This document shows positions 29,201-46,325 of a stretch of 64,000 nucleotides of DNA, piece after piece. The notes beneath the pieces were generated by a model. It ran no database searches. It was not told where the DNA came from and saw only the letters and a list, made by a program, of their open reading frames with translations. This DNA is from Acridotheres tristis (taxonomy: Eukaryota; Chordata; Aves; Passeriformes; Sturnidae): positions 18,904,949 through 18,968,948 of the forward strand of contig CM072894.1 in NCBI GenBank assembly GCA_037013685.1, read 5' to 3'. Made by a program: the position numbers and the translations under genes. Position 1 is the first letter of the stretch; each line of letters begins with the position of its first letter.

Positions 29201-29221
29201 TTTTTTTTTTTTTTTTTTTTT
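29201..29221. repeat. Poly(T) run of 21
   Basis: This is an uninterrupted T run in the STK39 intron. If it were a minus-strand poly(A) tail, an AATAAA or ATTAAA should sit just to its right on the minus strand. None is seen in the adjacent 35 bases, so it is best treated as a mononucleotide repeat. Confidence 0.8.
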
Positions 29222-29751
29222 GCTTTTCTTCCTAGTGAGATGTAACATATCACCTAGAGTCTGTGTTAGTGCCAGCCCAAAAAAAGGGAGAGAAGCACAT
29301 GCATAAAACCAATTAGAGGGGACAGTGAGCTCAGTGTTCTGCTAGAAGCTGATGCTGATAGTGACCCTGGCTATAGCAGAAACATGCTATAAATCATGCC
29401 AGCCATTAACTTGTACTTGCCTGTGTCATTCTCTCATCTTCCTTGCACTTGCATTTGTGTGACTGTTAACTGTTTATGAAATAGACTAAACTAAAAATTA
29501 GTAGGTTTTTGGTTTTTTTCTGTCATTTGGTTTTCAGGCAGATTATCCCCCTGAATCAGTTCATGGTCACAAAGTATCAGCGACCACAAAAGAAAGGAAG
29601 TAGGACTTATGGCAGCTCAACTGCCCTCTGAAACAACAGCTAGAGAGTGGTTAAATGATTCAAGTGATAATTTACAGACATGTATTTGTGTAGAATTAAG
29701 CAGAAGATTCAACAAAAGGCTTGATACCACGTTGAATGCAATTTTCTGTAA

Positions 29752-33944
<4,193 letters not shown>

Positions 33945-35368
33945 TCTCTGTCCCTTGACCCCAAGCCGAATTGTGAGATTGCGAAAAAGCCAGCTTAGAT
34001 GCAAAGGAAAATTAATGCACCACACACTGAGTTCTGCTTCATTATCTAGCAATTCACAAGGTCAGAACAAGCAAAGCCCACAGCTACACCGCTGCTGTTA
34101 ACGTTCAAAATGCTCCTAAATGTCTCTTAGCAGTTGATTTGGATTCCCCCTAAGTGAAAAGCCTGTGGAAATGCACTCAGGTGGCTGTATTTATTGGTTA
34201 CAAAAGGAATTTTCTATCAAGCTTACTTCTTTCATAGACTGACTGATACTATTTTACCTGTACTTGTTGTTAATAATACTGCCTCTGTTCTGTTACATTT
34301 AGAAATTAACATACATATAAAAGTTTAGAAATATTAGCCAAACTTGAATTCTAGTTTTAAAAATGACTGTGAATTTTATTTTTCATATATTTATGCATTA
34401 CACATACTAGTAATAAGAAAATTATTTGACTTGATTATGTGCTATTTGCAGTTAATCTCCCACTATTTAAAAAAGTTTCAGGTATGTCTTTGAAGTATTT
34501 GGTAACTTCTAGGGGTTTTTTGAAATAATTTGATTCAGCATTAGCAAGCTTTTGTTGGTTGTGTGTTAAAAAAACAGTCCACAAACTGATCATCAAGGGA
34601 GTGGGAGGTGCCTTGCAGATATTAATGTTTTAAGAATGTGCCTGAGGCTGCTTATATAAATAATCTCCATTTTCTAGAAGTACCATACATATGGTACAAT
34701 ATATATAAATATATATAGTTATCTGAGCAAGGAGGGGATGTACAGTAGCAAAGATGTTAGAGTATTTTGACTATGCTTTATTGGGGGAGTCTATCAGCTA
34801 GAGCTACTGTGAACTGTTGTTAAGGTAGAACACTTGCTGTGTCCATCTCTGATCTGACTTACCCTTAATGATAGAAACCGGTTTCATACAGGTGAATAAA
34901 AACTTGAAGAATGGAACTGAAGCTTTATTTGAAGTTCTGCAAAATACCAAGGTGGAGTGAAATTAATAGGGCTTTGTGCAATGATCAAGTAAAACTCTGT
35001 TACAAAGAAAACACTTCGACCCAAGTAGTCCTCTGCTTAACCTGTGACATAGGTGTTGTGGAGCTAGGGAACCTTAGAAAGACTTCCACAACTGAAGATT
35101 TATTTCTCAGAGGTTACACTTTAAACTACTTCCTAGTTAATCCTAGATAAGTGGCAGCTCTTTAATGTACTGAAAATGGCAAATATATATTGTTAAGAGA
35201 ACTTATTTATAATGCCTTGTCATAATCGTTGAGGTGTTCTAGAACTATTTGCATACGACTCAATGTAATCCCATCCCATTCTACTGTTTACATGATGATT
35301 ACTCCAAGATGACTGCAAAGGTTAAAAAAATAAAATTAAAATAAAGATGTATTGCACAAACCGATTTG
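33945..35368 (+). other. STK39: STK39 3' untranslated region
   Basis: The sequence between the STK39 stop codon and the paired polyadenylation signals near 35.33-35.35 kb is AT-rich and shows no coding pattern. A proximal AATAAA at 34895-34900 could give a shorter isoform of about 1 kb. The end coordinate is inferred from the usual distance between signal and cleavage site. Confidence 0.7.
35329..35345 (+). terminator. STK39: STK39 distal polyadenylation signals (two AATAAA)
   Basis: Two AATAAA hexamers, at 35329-35334 and 35340-35345, are followed by a T/GT-rich stretch (TTTGTATTTTG) about 20-30 nt downstream. They lie about 1.4 kb after the stop codon, which is plausible for an STK39 3' UTR. 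The abrupt change to GC-rich DNA begins just after this point. Confidence 0.7.
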
Positions 35369-35580
35369 TATTTTGAATTTCCATGCTCTGAGCGGATTAC
35401 AGAGTTGTTATTACAAAGGGCTGCTGCCCTTACTTAGTTTGGGAGCAGCAGCTGGGCAGGAGAGGACACGCTGCCCTCGGGGTAGAGGTTTGCTTTGGGA
35501 CTTTGTTCTCCAGGGCTCCATTTTTAAGGCTCCCAAGGGGTTACTTGAAGAAATCGGTGGTTTTGCCGGGGCAGGCCCCA

Positions 35581-35940
35581 TGTGCTGCTGGTTTGTGTGG
35601 GCGGAGAGCGGGAGGGCCCGGGTGGGATCGGCGGCGCAGGTGAGACCCGCTCGGGGCGCACGGTGCCCGCACCAAACTCGTCCTGGTGGGCGAGCCCCGG
35701 GCTGCGCTGGCTCTTGGCAGGCGTGCGGCTGGCGAAGCGCAGGGTAAGTGAGCCTTTCCCCAGGGGCCCGGGCACTCTCTGGGCACGGTGCTGGCCATGG
35801 CCGGGGGTGCCGGGCAGGGCTGGTCCCGGCGGGGCTCCGGGACTCCGCGCCCGTGTATGGGGCAGGCTGCGAGCTGGAGCTGGGGCTTGATTCACCTTTG
35901 TGCCGGAGCGCGAGGAAATTAAAAAGGTACCTGAAACAGA
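35581..35940. promoter_or_regulatory. CpG island, unassigned, with + strand splice donors
   Basis: I counted 33 CpG dinucleotides in these 360 bases, about one per 11 bp, in a GC-rich block within otherwise AT-rich, CpG-poor DNA. By eye it meets the usual island criteria of GC over 55% and observed/expected over 0.6. It begins within a few hundred bases of the end of STK39 and matches no exon of STK39 or B3GALT1 that I know. Two good splice donors face right: CAG|GTGAGA at 35639/35640 and AGG|GTAAGT at 35743/35744. A first exon and promoter of a noncoding or unannotated transcript fits. Overlapping open frames on both strands are probably a by-product of GC richness. Confidence 0.6.
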
Positions 35941-38916
35941 CACACGCCAGTGACCCAGGTGACATAACTTGTAGCACTGCGATGGAGAGGGGCTAAATTC
36001 TGAGCATTGCTGTGGGATTATTTTTGTGTGTTTTAATGTACATTTCTCCAAGCATTGCACCGTTAGTGACTGATTCACCTGCAAAGTAGTTAGCTGCTAC
36101 GGTACTTTCTCAGACGAAGTGAATGTTCAAGGAAGCTTCTTGTTTTTACTGTTCCAGAAAAAGAAGTGGAATATATATAGAATATATATTTGGATGAAAA
36201 TCATGTTCCACTTGCTATACATCTCTCTATAAGCTGGGAAGAAGTGTTGGGATATGAGTAGCAACTGTCAAAAGTGCTCATCGTCTGTGCTGGTTGGGGC
36301 TGCAGGAGGTATCTAAATAAAGAATGTAATGTTTTTAATTGAGGATGTCAGCAGTATTGTACCAAGATAAAGCTGTAACAGTTGTTGCTCATATGTGGTC
36401 TAATGCAGGAACATGGTGATGCTTCTGTGGTTCAGTGAGGCAGAAAATTTGTGTGGCACTGTGATCACAGCTGTGTTGGGTTTTAAAACTTTTTTTCTTG
36501 TTTTTACTGCTAAGATACTGTGTATAAATACAATGTGAGCAAATGCATTTTTAAAAAGGTAGAAAGAAAGGTGATTTAAGTTTTAGTGTGTCAAAATGAC
36601 ACTTATAACTAGTTTATACTTTTAGTATATACAGGTTAAAAAGAAGATGAAAATAGATAGTACATTGCAGTAGAAAGCAGTGAGCAAGCTGATAGAAGTA
36701 AACAGCAAACATAATAGCAATTTGCTTCTTTAATATTATTATATACACATCCTCTGTTGAATAATAAGGGAGAAAACTAGCAGCTATTCATTTGTTCACG
36801 TTTCCATGAAAAGTGTTTAGAAGCTGGGTGAAGTTCTTATATGTGTGACATGACTTGCCCCAAAATAGTTGTAGCGCTGGTGTTGCTGGCTACAGCACCA
36901 GTCTTGTTTGAAAGAAAAGGTCTCTAATTAATGAGGTGGAGCTGGAACAGGGGGGCTACCATGTAGCTGTCTCTAAGGCCAGGAAAATAGGGCTTAATTA
37001 GATGGTGCTAAAAATATAATCATCTGTATCATGATTATATGCTAGTGCCTGCAGCTGGGCACTTGCAGGCTCTGTGGGCTGATTAATGTCAGTGTCCATG
37101 GAGCCAGCCATGCCAGTGTGCTGTGCTTTAGCTTGCTGAAAGCAGCTCTGTGGACTGAGATGAATGTCAGTCAAAACACAGTTCTGCATTTATTAGTTTC
37201 AAAGTGTTTGGATGAATATAAACATAGATTTTAGCTCTGCACAAAACCAGGCCTGGAGACTAACTGCATGTGCAAAGGAGTGGGAGAGAAGGGACATTTC
37301 CAGCCTTTTATCTCGTGGGATTCCAGCGTGGGCTTTAGGCCAGGAAAGCTGTTTTCTCATGCTGGCAACATATGCTTTTTGTGCCAAGAGAACGGGAGCA
37401 CACCCCTTCCTTCTGACAAGTGCTGACCTCAAATCTTCCCACCAACGTGTACAGAGTTGTGCATTCAAACTGCAATTCAGCTAGCTGGTTGTGATAAGTA
37501 CTGTTTTGTAAAATGTACTATCACAATTTCCTCTACTGCCCTAGAATACCCTTTGTGAGTGGGAGTGGAAGGGAAATAAGTCAGGAAACATAACTGAATT
37601 TTCTCTCACCCGTGTTCTCTCCTGAGATAAGGATGTGTGCCTTTTCATAGCTTGGTCCAATGTCACATCTCCCATTTTGAGGCTTCTAGAGCAGTCCTAT
37701 GAAATTTGATTGTGAGGCATCTCTTCAGAATGTTTTTAAACACTGTTATTTCTCTGAGAGGGAATGCTGTGTGCAGCTTGTAAATGGTGTGCTTCCCCCT
37801 CATGCTTTTCTTTAATCAGAGATGTTTTCCTTTTCACCACCTACCTCTGCATAATGATGTTGAATGGTGAGATTGGCCTGTGCCTGAAATCAATTAAGTC
37901 TGATGAGGAATCTGACACAGACCTAAAACACTGCTAATTGAGTGCATTGAAAATGCTGATTTCTGTTTAGCAGGGAGCAGAGGATGTTGCTGCCCGTTCC
38001 CACCTAATCCTCCCACATTTTATCAAAGCAGCAAAAAAACAAAAGAGAGACCTTCTTGATAACCAATAGCAGTTGGTGTATTTCTTCTCTGAATCAATTG
38101 TGATAGAATTTTATTCAGTCAATTTTGGGTTTTTCTGTTGCATCAAGTGGGCAGCCTTTCCACTCTCTTGCAATGTACTTATGCATGTGAATGCACAAAG
38201 AATGCTAATTATTTTGAAATGAGAAGTTGGAAAAGCATTAGGAGCCTACATCTTTGAGTTCCCTTTGCACAAGTTCTGCTAATGAACAGTTTACTCAAAC
38301 CACAAAAACTCCAGCAGTCTGGTTTCCTCACATTGTATTGCACAGTGGCCCAGCTGATGAAATAATCCAGGCATATTAGTTGAGGATTGTGACATTCATT
38401 TTTCCTCAATGACTAAGAGTAACATTGCAATGCACATAAAAATGTGATTTTATAGCTGCTTTATGATTGTTAGATTGATGCTCATCAAGCTGCTTTCATG
38501 GTTGTGTTCATCTGTGATGTTGAATCAAACTCAGTAGTTGTGAAGTTGTCTGCTGCTAATAACATTGGGAATATGGGCAATGGTGGCTCAGTGAGCAATT
38601 ACAGAGACATGGAAGAGTATGCGGTAAGAAGGAAAAATATAATTTTCCCTGCGTAAACCAATCGAGAGACAATCATCTTTTTTGGGACATGCATATTTTG
38701 CTATCTAATTTTCAAGTGTGAATTTGAAAGGCTGTGCTTGTTTATTGTCTCAGTAGGGTGCAGAAAATCACTTATGCAAGTGGATGTGTTTATGTAGAGG
38801 AAGAGCTATACGAAATAGAATTGGAGTAGATGGAAAATACATGCCTTTACTCAATTTTTCCCCATAGGTTGGCTTCTAAGAACTAATAAAAAACAGCTAT
38901 ATTTCGAAAAGGGAGA

Positions 38917-38934
38917 TTTATTTATTTATTTATT
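38917..38934. repeat. (TTTA)n microsatellite, short
   Basis: About four and a half TTTA units lie in the intergenic spacer. Confidence 0.7.
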
Positions 38935-39410
38935 CATTTGGAAAGAAACCAAATTGTTACCTGATTCTTTTTAAACCATATAATCATTCAGGCTCATTAA
39001 GGAAAGATACTGTTCATGAGTAGGATTGCTGAGGTTCTTTAGATTTACTTTGACCAAAAAGGCATTTTGAGTTGTGTCACTTTTACTGTAGACCACATCG
39101 ATCTAGCTTTCTTTCCTTTGAGGACAATTGAGTTATGACATCTCAAAATGTGTAGGCATGTGTGGTTATTTGTTAATACAATTGTCTTTTCACATAAAAA
39201 GCAGTGTGCATAGCTGTCATCAACAGGCAATTATAAATAATGAAGCAGAAGAACCAGAGAGTGTCAAGAGGGTTTGAGTAGGTGGACTTCGTGCTACTCA
39301 TGTCCTATAAAAATAAATCAATAGGCAAAAAGATTTAGCCTCACAGTAGTAAAACTGCTGTGTTCTGGAAGACAGGCTGTGTAGTACTCAATTGCTGCTT
39401 TAAGGGAGAG

Positions 39411-39446
39411 GCCTGCATTTCTGCCTGCATTTCTGCCTGCATGTCT
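39411..39446. repeat. Three tandem copies of a 12-bp unit
   Basis: The unit GCCTGCATTTCT is repeated three times in direct tandem. The third copy differs by one base (ATGTCT). It is a small tandem duplication in the spacer with no evident function. Confidence 0.8.
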
Positions 39447-42400
39447 GTTTTTGAAAACTTGGAATTTGTTTTATGAAGCATTTTGGTATTGGGCAGGTGG
39501 GAAACCCACCAAACTGCTCCCCCCACCTATGCTGTACCTGTGATGGTTTATAATGTAGAGGGCAAGGAAAGCATTTGAAGACTGTTACCTTAACTTTCTG
39601 GTATTTGTATTAAAGTTGCTGAAAATTTGGTTGTTTCATTCTGGTGAATTAATATCTTTTGCCAATGCCCTGCATTGTGCTACTACTCTATTATTGACCA
39701 AGAAAAGAGCAAAGTGTAGAATCAAATGGTCAGCAAACACAAATTTTTCAGAACAAGGGAGGCATCATGAGTGTCAATGCTTCCTCTTCTCCCAGGCCTC
39801 CCTGGGGTAAATCAGCCCTGCTGCCCACGGCTCCCCTCCTGTGCCATGGTGCAGCAGCAGCTCCCGGCCTGCCCATGGCTCCCCCTGGGGAGAACTGAGC
39901 TGAGCTCTTGGGCTCTGAATGTGCCCGAGCAACAAGTTAGCAGTGCTCCATTCTGATGTGAGAAGTACCTCCTAGAGGTAAATTTACTCTGTCTTTTTTG
40001 CAGGACTTCGTACTTAGACAAAGAAATCAATTTTACAGTTTTCTAGGTTGCTTCTGTTGCAGAGATCTGATCGCATAAACTGAAAGCTGAAGCTCTCTGA
40101 CAGTGCAAGATGGGCAATTTGTGAAATTAAATAAAATTCCCAACCTTTTTTTTCAGCTCTGTGAAAAGGTTTTTGTGAAGTGTTTACAGTGAGGAAAAGT
40201 GCAATAGTTACCTGGTTGAGGTTGTTAAACCTGAAACTATTCCCATCATCTCATAGAATCAGCTAGGAATCCTGTTGCATTCAGGATGTTTTTCTCTGTT
40301 TCTCTTTCTTCTCTCTCCTTGTTAGATCACTTCTGATTAAAACAAAGCACTGGAGCATTTACTCTATATTATGAGAAATAGGAAGAGGGTGGAGAAATCT
40401 GCCTCGAATTAGAACAGAGGATCCAGAGGGAAGGACCATTACTGGAATCTCGGCCCCATGAATTAATAATGCTTCACAACAGCTTCATTGGGACTAAAAT
40501 TTCACTCCCAATCTGTGTCGATTATGAGCTCCTCAGTTTACTCCTGGGGCTATAAAATGGAAAAGGATCCAATCGTGATTAAAGAGTAGGTGTGATTTGA
40601 GTGGAAGGTGATTACTAAAAACCTCTCTGAAGTCTTCTACTCTGCTTGTGCTGCAAGCTCTTCCTATTTATAATAGCAGAGCTATCTAAGCAGAAAATTA
40701 CACCAGAGAGAAAGAGTTTTCTGATTATCTCTGATTAGGTTCAGTGCTAACCTTGTAAATTTGCCTGTCAGTTGAGGCGCTGCCAAATCACCCATAAACC
40801 TGATGTTTTACAAAAGACAGAAAGGATGAGGAAAATCCTGCACTTTTGTATTGTTTGATGCGCTTTTTTTTTTATTCTTCAAAAGGATTTTTGCAAAGCT
40901 GACTAGACTCTTGGATGAGAGCTAACTGAGCTACAATTTAGTGTTACATTAATTACTCATTTAAAAGTGCTTTGTGTTAATGGATTTCTGTGTATTTATG
41001 TGTACGGACTTACAAGGCCAACAAAGGTCTGAATCTCTGAGGTCTGTCCTGTTTGAAGGCAGTGTAGCTTGGATTGGTCTGTGGAAGCCAGAGAAGGGCT
41101 ATATTTAGGTAACTGTGTGAGTGTTACTCTTTCCCCTTTTTTATCACCTTCATATTCTGTTGTCAGTTGAGCTTTTTCATAGCGAAAGATTTTAATTTTT
41201 AATAAAGTAATTGCAGATGAAGCCTTACAGTAAGGCTATTTAAATCCAAATAGGGATTTTATGGGGGGCTGTTATATTTGCATATGCCCTATAAAATGTT
41301 TAGGTAACATAAAGAGTTTATGCTAAAAGTGACCATACTGAAGTAAATTTAATATTCCTTCCCTTTTCTGGTATAAACTGAAGGCCTAGAAATACCCTTT
41401 GGAAGAGTACCTGTCACATACCAAGTTGGTGTCAGTTTAAACTGAAGACAGTTTTTGGATACAAGCAATTATGGCAAAGTGAATCAAACATTCTTTTTCA
41501 GTTCAAGAGAGTAAACAGGTTTGCTTTTCAGATTAGGATGTGTTAGATGTGTGTCCTTAGTGTTACAGAAAAGCAACAGTGTTTTAGGTGCAATGAAATT
41601 GGCATTTTGGAAATGCTTGGTGCCATTTTGGTTTAGCAAGGGATATACTTGCTAATATGAGATACTGAGACATGCAGATAATATGTCCTCAAAATGAGTT
41701 GAGGTGAAGTATGTTCTGTAGCCTTAGTTTAAATTTTGGCTGGTTAATAATTGTAAAAGGCCTGTTTTATTGCATATGTGAGGTTTTGGTGGGGCTACCA
41801 CTTATCAAGTATACCTTCTTACATGTTTATTTTTGTTAATTACTGCCAAGGCAATGCATAAGAAGAAATTATTTATACCATAATATTTTGTAACTGTAAA
41901 GTTTATTTTGTATTTTTGTGGCTTGTGCAAGTCTTCTCCAGAGCTGCTCCAGCTAGGTGTGCTCTGCTTGCTGGAGGTGGCTGAGCTCTTGCACTGCAGG
42001 TAGCCCAGGGGCCGCCCAGCAGGGCCATCTCTGGCTGTGCCGTGGGGCATTGGTCGCTGTGGATCACAGAGCCTTGTGTGCACAGAGTGCAGGTGTGGGG
42101 GCTGTGGATGCACCTCCAGAACACGGCCTGGACACAGCCCTGCTGCTCAGCCTGTGCTCGTTATTTATTCAAAGAGGAGAGGAGAAAATTCAGTGGAGCA
42201 GGGTGGCAAGTGCAGCGTTGTCAGTAGATAGAGGGAATGTTGTTACCCCCTAGCTCATATTTAGACTGTAAGTGCCTGAGAACAAATACCTGATTCTCTC
42301 ACCCTGCACCAGCACATTTCTCTTGTACATTCCCTTCTTTTCACTCAGTAGTTTCAGCCCTCACTTTGTAGGGAGGTACGTGACTATAAAAACCTCAGAG

Positions 42401-44506
42401 TGACGACAAAGATCTCGATAAAGTATTAAATACGTCCTTGAGGTGTATGCATCTTTTTGTGCCGCTCTTGCTTGTTTATATGCTGTCCTTACTTTCTATC
42501 TAGAAAGTACATGGCAGCAATTTCCTAAACAAACACAACTCTACTACTTCACATACCAATTTAATTAGTGGCCTTTGATTTTTCCAGAAATTACATCAGT
42601 AATTGTTCAGCTCGCCACAGTATTTCTTTTTCTGTCCCAATTTATAGATACATAAAACTGTTGCGGACCTTGAAGTTCACAAAATACTTTTTCTTTTTCC
42701 TCTGTTCTGAAATGTTATTTTTTTGTAGTAATACATATGTGGATTTATCTTTTTGTCTGGGTTCATGCATCCCAGCACTTAACTTGACATGAGAGAAATG
42801 TGAGGCATTGGGCCTCTTATGCAGTTTCCCGAGTGCTCCCTCGCCTTTGCTTTTCCATGGACACCTTGCTGTCTAGTGAGGAAATCTCTGGGACCCACAG
42901 ATGCTGTTAGTGGCTCATGCAGAGATGTATGTGCAGACCCTTTTCAGAACTTCTAACTATTGTTGCTTGGAAACTGCCCCTTCTAGGAAACCATTTCAGA
43001 GCTTGCTCACAGCTTTACATGATTTAGTTCTTGATAGTTCTTGATTTAGTTCTTCTTCAGCTCTGCAGCCCAAGGTGCAGCTGCATTAACTGTTGAGCAA
43101 TTCCTAAATGTTTTGTACGACAAACTCCCCCAGGTCTGACTTACTCCAGCAGTCATATATGGGTTTTAAAGCTAGCACTGTAGCTGAAAAAAATCTAGCA
43201 GGGCTTTGATATCTGAAGAGTTGAGTGGTGTAAAAACTCAAACCTGTCCTGTAGCTGAAAACCTGAGCTTTTGGTATGTCTGTGCTGTGTTTTTCTTCGA
43301 TTGTCACCTCTGAACTTGCATTTTTCTTACTAGACATGATTTCTGTTTGTCTATTAGCACAAATTAAGTTAATGGAGCATTAGTAATGCTTGGCAAAATA
43401 AATCTGTGGAATTTACAATTTGATACTACTTTTAAAGGCATTTGAAAAAACAAATCAAAACCGTTTGAATCCTGTACATGCTCAGATCTCAATGGGGTCC
43501 TTTCAGAAGCTTCTGTTGGAGACAAGTACACTTGCATGTTAACATTAACTAATGTAAATAGGTAACAAAGTGTGAAATTAGGGCTTCTACTGGTTATCTA
43601 ACAATGATCACAATCCTTGTCTTAGTCACAAAAGAATTCTCTTAACTCTGAAAATATTTTTTTTAATACTTAAATGCAAACTTATTGCCTTCTGGAGAGG
43701 ATTTCAGAGCTGATTTGTTCTTGTAGAATTGACTCATTACTCTCTGAAATTTTGGTAAGTTCCATTGTAACAATCAGGCAGGTGAGGCTAAATTATTGGT
43801 GTATGCCATTTACATTTCTGTTCCTTCTTACTGTTGTGGATGTTTTTCAAGCTAGCATGGAAGAAGTTTTTCCAGAAAAAAAATGAAGTAAGTTTTAGTA
43901 GTCTTACCTATTGATGACATATTATTTTGAGGAAATGTAATGTGGTTTATGGTTAAATTAGATCTGTGTTATAATTTAAATTTTGTATATCAAACATGTA
44001 ATTTTGGCCTAAATGCAGTGATCAGAATTTATTGAAAACGATGTTAGAGTTGTGGGAAGAAGACAGAACGTGTACTACTCTTGAAAATGCTGTTTTTCAT
44101 CATGGTGTGGATCCTGATATGATGAAAACAGCAGTCTGACAAGTATGTACTTTCAGAACTTTTAAGCTAAATCTGTTGCCAATTGTCTGATGTGCTCCAT
44201 GCAGCTGAAAATCCCACAGATGATGATGTCTCACCCATTGTGAATTATTGCTTAAAGCAAATACACGTCCTGGCATTAGAGCAAACAGAATAAACGTGCA
44301 AATTAGAAGCAGTGGCGGACATGAAATTTCAGAACATGTTTATTTTTCTGAAGCTTTGTTATCTGTAGTATATCCCTTCCACTAAAATTTCTGCAGTTCA
44401 CAATTTTTTTGTCTAGTCCTTGTAGGTAAGGGCCCTTTGCTCCTTCTTCTGTCCAGAGGTTCTTCACCTGTGGGTGGCGACGATGTGATGTTCTCTTTGC
44501 TTCCTG

Positions 44507-44577
44507 TCGTGGAATGGTTGGGGTTGAAAGGGACCTTTAAAAGGTCATCTAGTCCAACACCCTGCAAGGAGCAGGAA
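44507..44577 (-). mobile_element. CR1 LINE 3'-tail fragment, antisense (first of pair)
   Basis: On the + strand this reads GGAATGGTTGGGGTTGAAAGG, then GACCTTTAAAAGGTCATCTAG and TCCAACACCCTGCA. This is the reverse complement of the avian CR1 3' end. The copy is interrupted on the right by a second CR1 tail in the same orientation, which suggests either one insertion into another or adjacent insertions. Confidence 0.85.
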
Positions 44578-44665
44578 CACAGAATCATAGGCTAGTTTGG
44601 ATTGGAAGGGACTTTTAAAGGTCTTCTAGTCCAACACTCAATCTTTGATTAGATCAGGTTTTCTT
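44578..44665 (-). mobile_element. CR1 LINE 3'-tail fragment, antisense (second of pair)
   Basis: It begins CACAGAATCATAGGCTAGTTTGG and continues through GGAAGGGACTTTTAAAGGTC and a TCTAGTCCAACAC block to an AGATCAGGTT motif, all recognisable CR1 3'-end landmarks on the minus strand. It directly abuts the first copy. It extends slightly further toward the CR1 5' side than that copy does. Confidence 0.85.
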
Positions 44666-46307
44666 GCTCTCCAGCAATAGCACAACTAGTAACAGTAATA
44701 CCTGGGAAAGGGCCGTGCTGTTTGCCCTCATCTCTCCTCATGAGCTGTCACCCATCCTCACAGTACTTGCTGAGGAAACAGCAAATGTTTCTCATTTCAT
44801 TTCTGTATTTCATATCCACGTTGCCAGCCAGCCATGTGCATACAAGTACAATTTTCCAGATGCATTTTTTCTAGTTTTTCTTTTTAAAGTTTGCATTACA
44901 TTAAGCTTTTTTTTTTTTTCATTTAAACAAAATGCAGACTTACAGAAAATTTGATGCATAAAAAAAAGTAAGTTGTTAGGTGCTGTTGAAATGAAAGGTA
45001 TAGAAAATAAAATAATGAAATTATTGCTGAAAGGGAAAACATGGCCAGGTGGTAGTATTAACACTGACAATTCATATGATTTAGTTTACTTACTGCTATG
45101 TCTGTCCCAGCATTCATATAAAATGTAATGTACTCCTTTGAAGTGGTGTATCTCTGGCGTTTAGTAGCAGATAAAAGTGAAATCTTGTTTTCAATGACAT
45201 TTCACACGCTGCAATTTCAAAACCATGAAAAGTCATTAAAAGCAATTAATTTTAAATGTTCTGGAAATAGGTGATTTGTCACAAATGAGGTAACTTTGTC
45301 TGCTAAAGGTTCACTCTCCTTATTCTCCTTAGTTCATAGAAATCCTAAAATGTAACATTTCAGGCCACCATGATCTTTTCTCCACGTTAAAGTGTGCTCT
45401 TCCCCAGGGTGAACTTTGTGCCAAAGTGTAACCATCCTGCAGGGTCTTTGCCTGCTTATGTAGAAGTCTTTCCTAATACTGCTGCTACAGAGTGTGATGA
45501 CCATTATAGCCCTACAGATTTTGTTTGGCTGTCTAATGCAGGTGTACTTTGCTCTGGTACTTAACAGGCTAGACATTTTTATACTTGTTGACTTCAGGGG
45601 ATTTTGGGTATTCCTGGAGTTTAAGACAAGAAGCAATATCTGGAGCCTAAACCTTAGATTGACTGGAGTAGAGGTCTAGATATTCAAAAGCTATTACATG
45701 TGCTTGTGGACCTTCTTTCCCATGTCTCATGTTTCAGTAAATGGCTTTGTCCTAAAGAAGGACAACAGTGATCATCCCACACCAGATAAATTGCACACAA
45801 CCAGTGAGGGTTTCTTGGGAAAGTAAGGGTAACCCATTTACATTTACATAGTCTGATCATTCTTCTAGGCATATGGCTGCACATATTGTCTGCAACATTT
45901 ACCTGTCTCTGAGATACAATTTTACATCAATACCTATCATGTTAGGCGCATTATCTTTGTGAATGGTGGGCTTTTTTGATCTTGTTTATGAATTGATAAA
46001 ATAAACAGCCAATACCTATTTTGTCAAATACTGACTTGCAAGGCTCAGTTTATTTTCCTATATATACTACATGTTCAAAGTCCTTTTTAATGCAATCTGT
46101 GAACCATTATGTAATTTATTGCACCAATTAACACAAGCCAATACCTTTGCAAGTAATTAAATCAGTTTAAAAATGTTGCACAACTCACCCATCTGTTTGA
46201 AATGACAGCTAAATTGCAGTATAATACAATTTAAAAAGTATACTTCCATAACCTCTACTTCTGTGAGAGCACCTGCGCTGTGTGCATGTATATTCCCCTG
46301 TTAAAAA

Positions 46308-46325
46308 ATGTAATTTTAATTACAT
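46308..46325. repeat. 18-bp palindrome with TAAT/ATTA half-sites
   Basis: ATGTAATT, a TT spacer, then AATTACAT form perfect 8-bp inverted arms. The arms contain two inverted TAAT cores of the kind bound by homeodomain dimers. It sits in TAAT-rich intergenic sequence. Function is inference only. Confidence 0.45.

Noticed and set aside
29201..29221. Poly(T) as the tail of a minus-strand retrocopy
   Set aside because: No AATAAA or ATTAAA lies at the proper distance on the minus strand, and no coding remnant is seen beside it.
35352..36084. Several overlapping open frames of 80-190 codons on both strands over the CpG island
   Set aside because: High GC lowers stop-codon density in all frames. 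The peptides are Pro/Arg/Gly/Ala-rich and mutually overlapping, with no family resemblance.
40252..40275. Possible CR1 tail (TCATAGAATCAGCTAGGAA)
   Set aside because: Only the short TCATAGAATCA string matches, and the expected GGAAGGGACC and CTAGTCCAAC landmarks do not follow.
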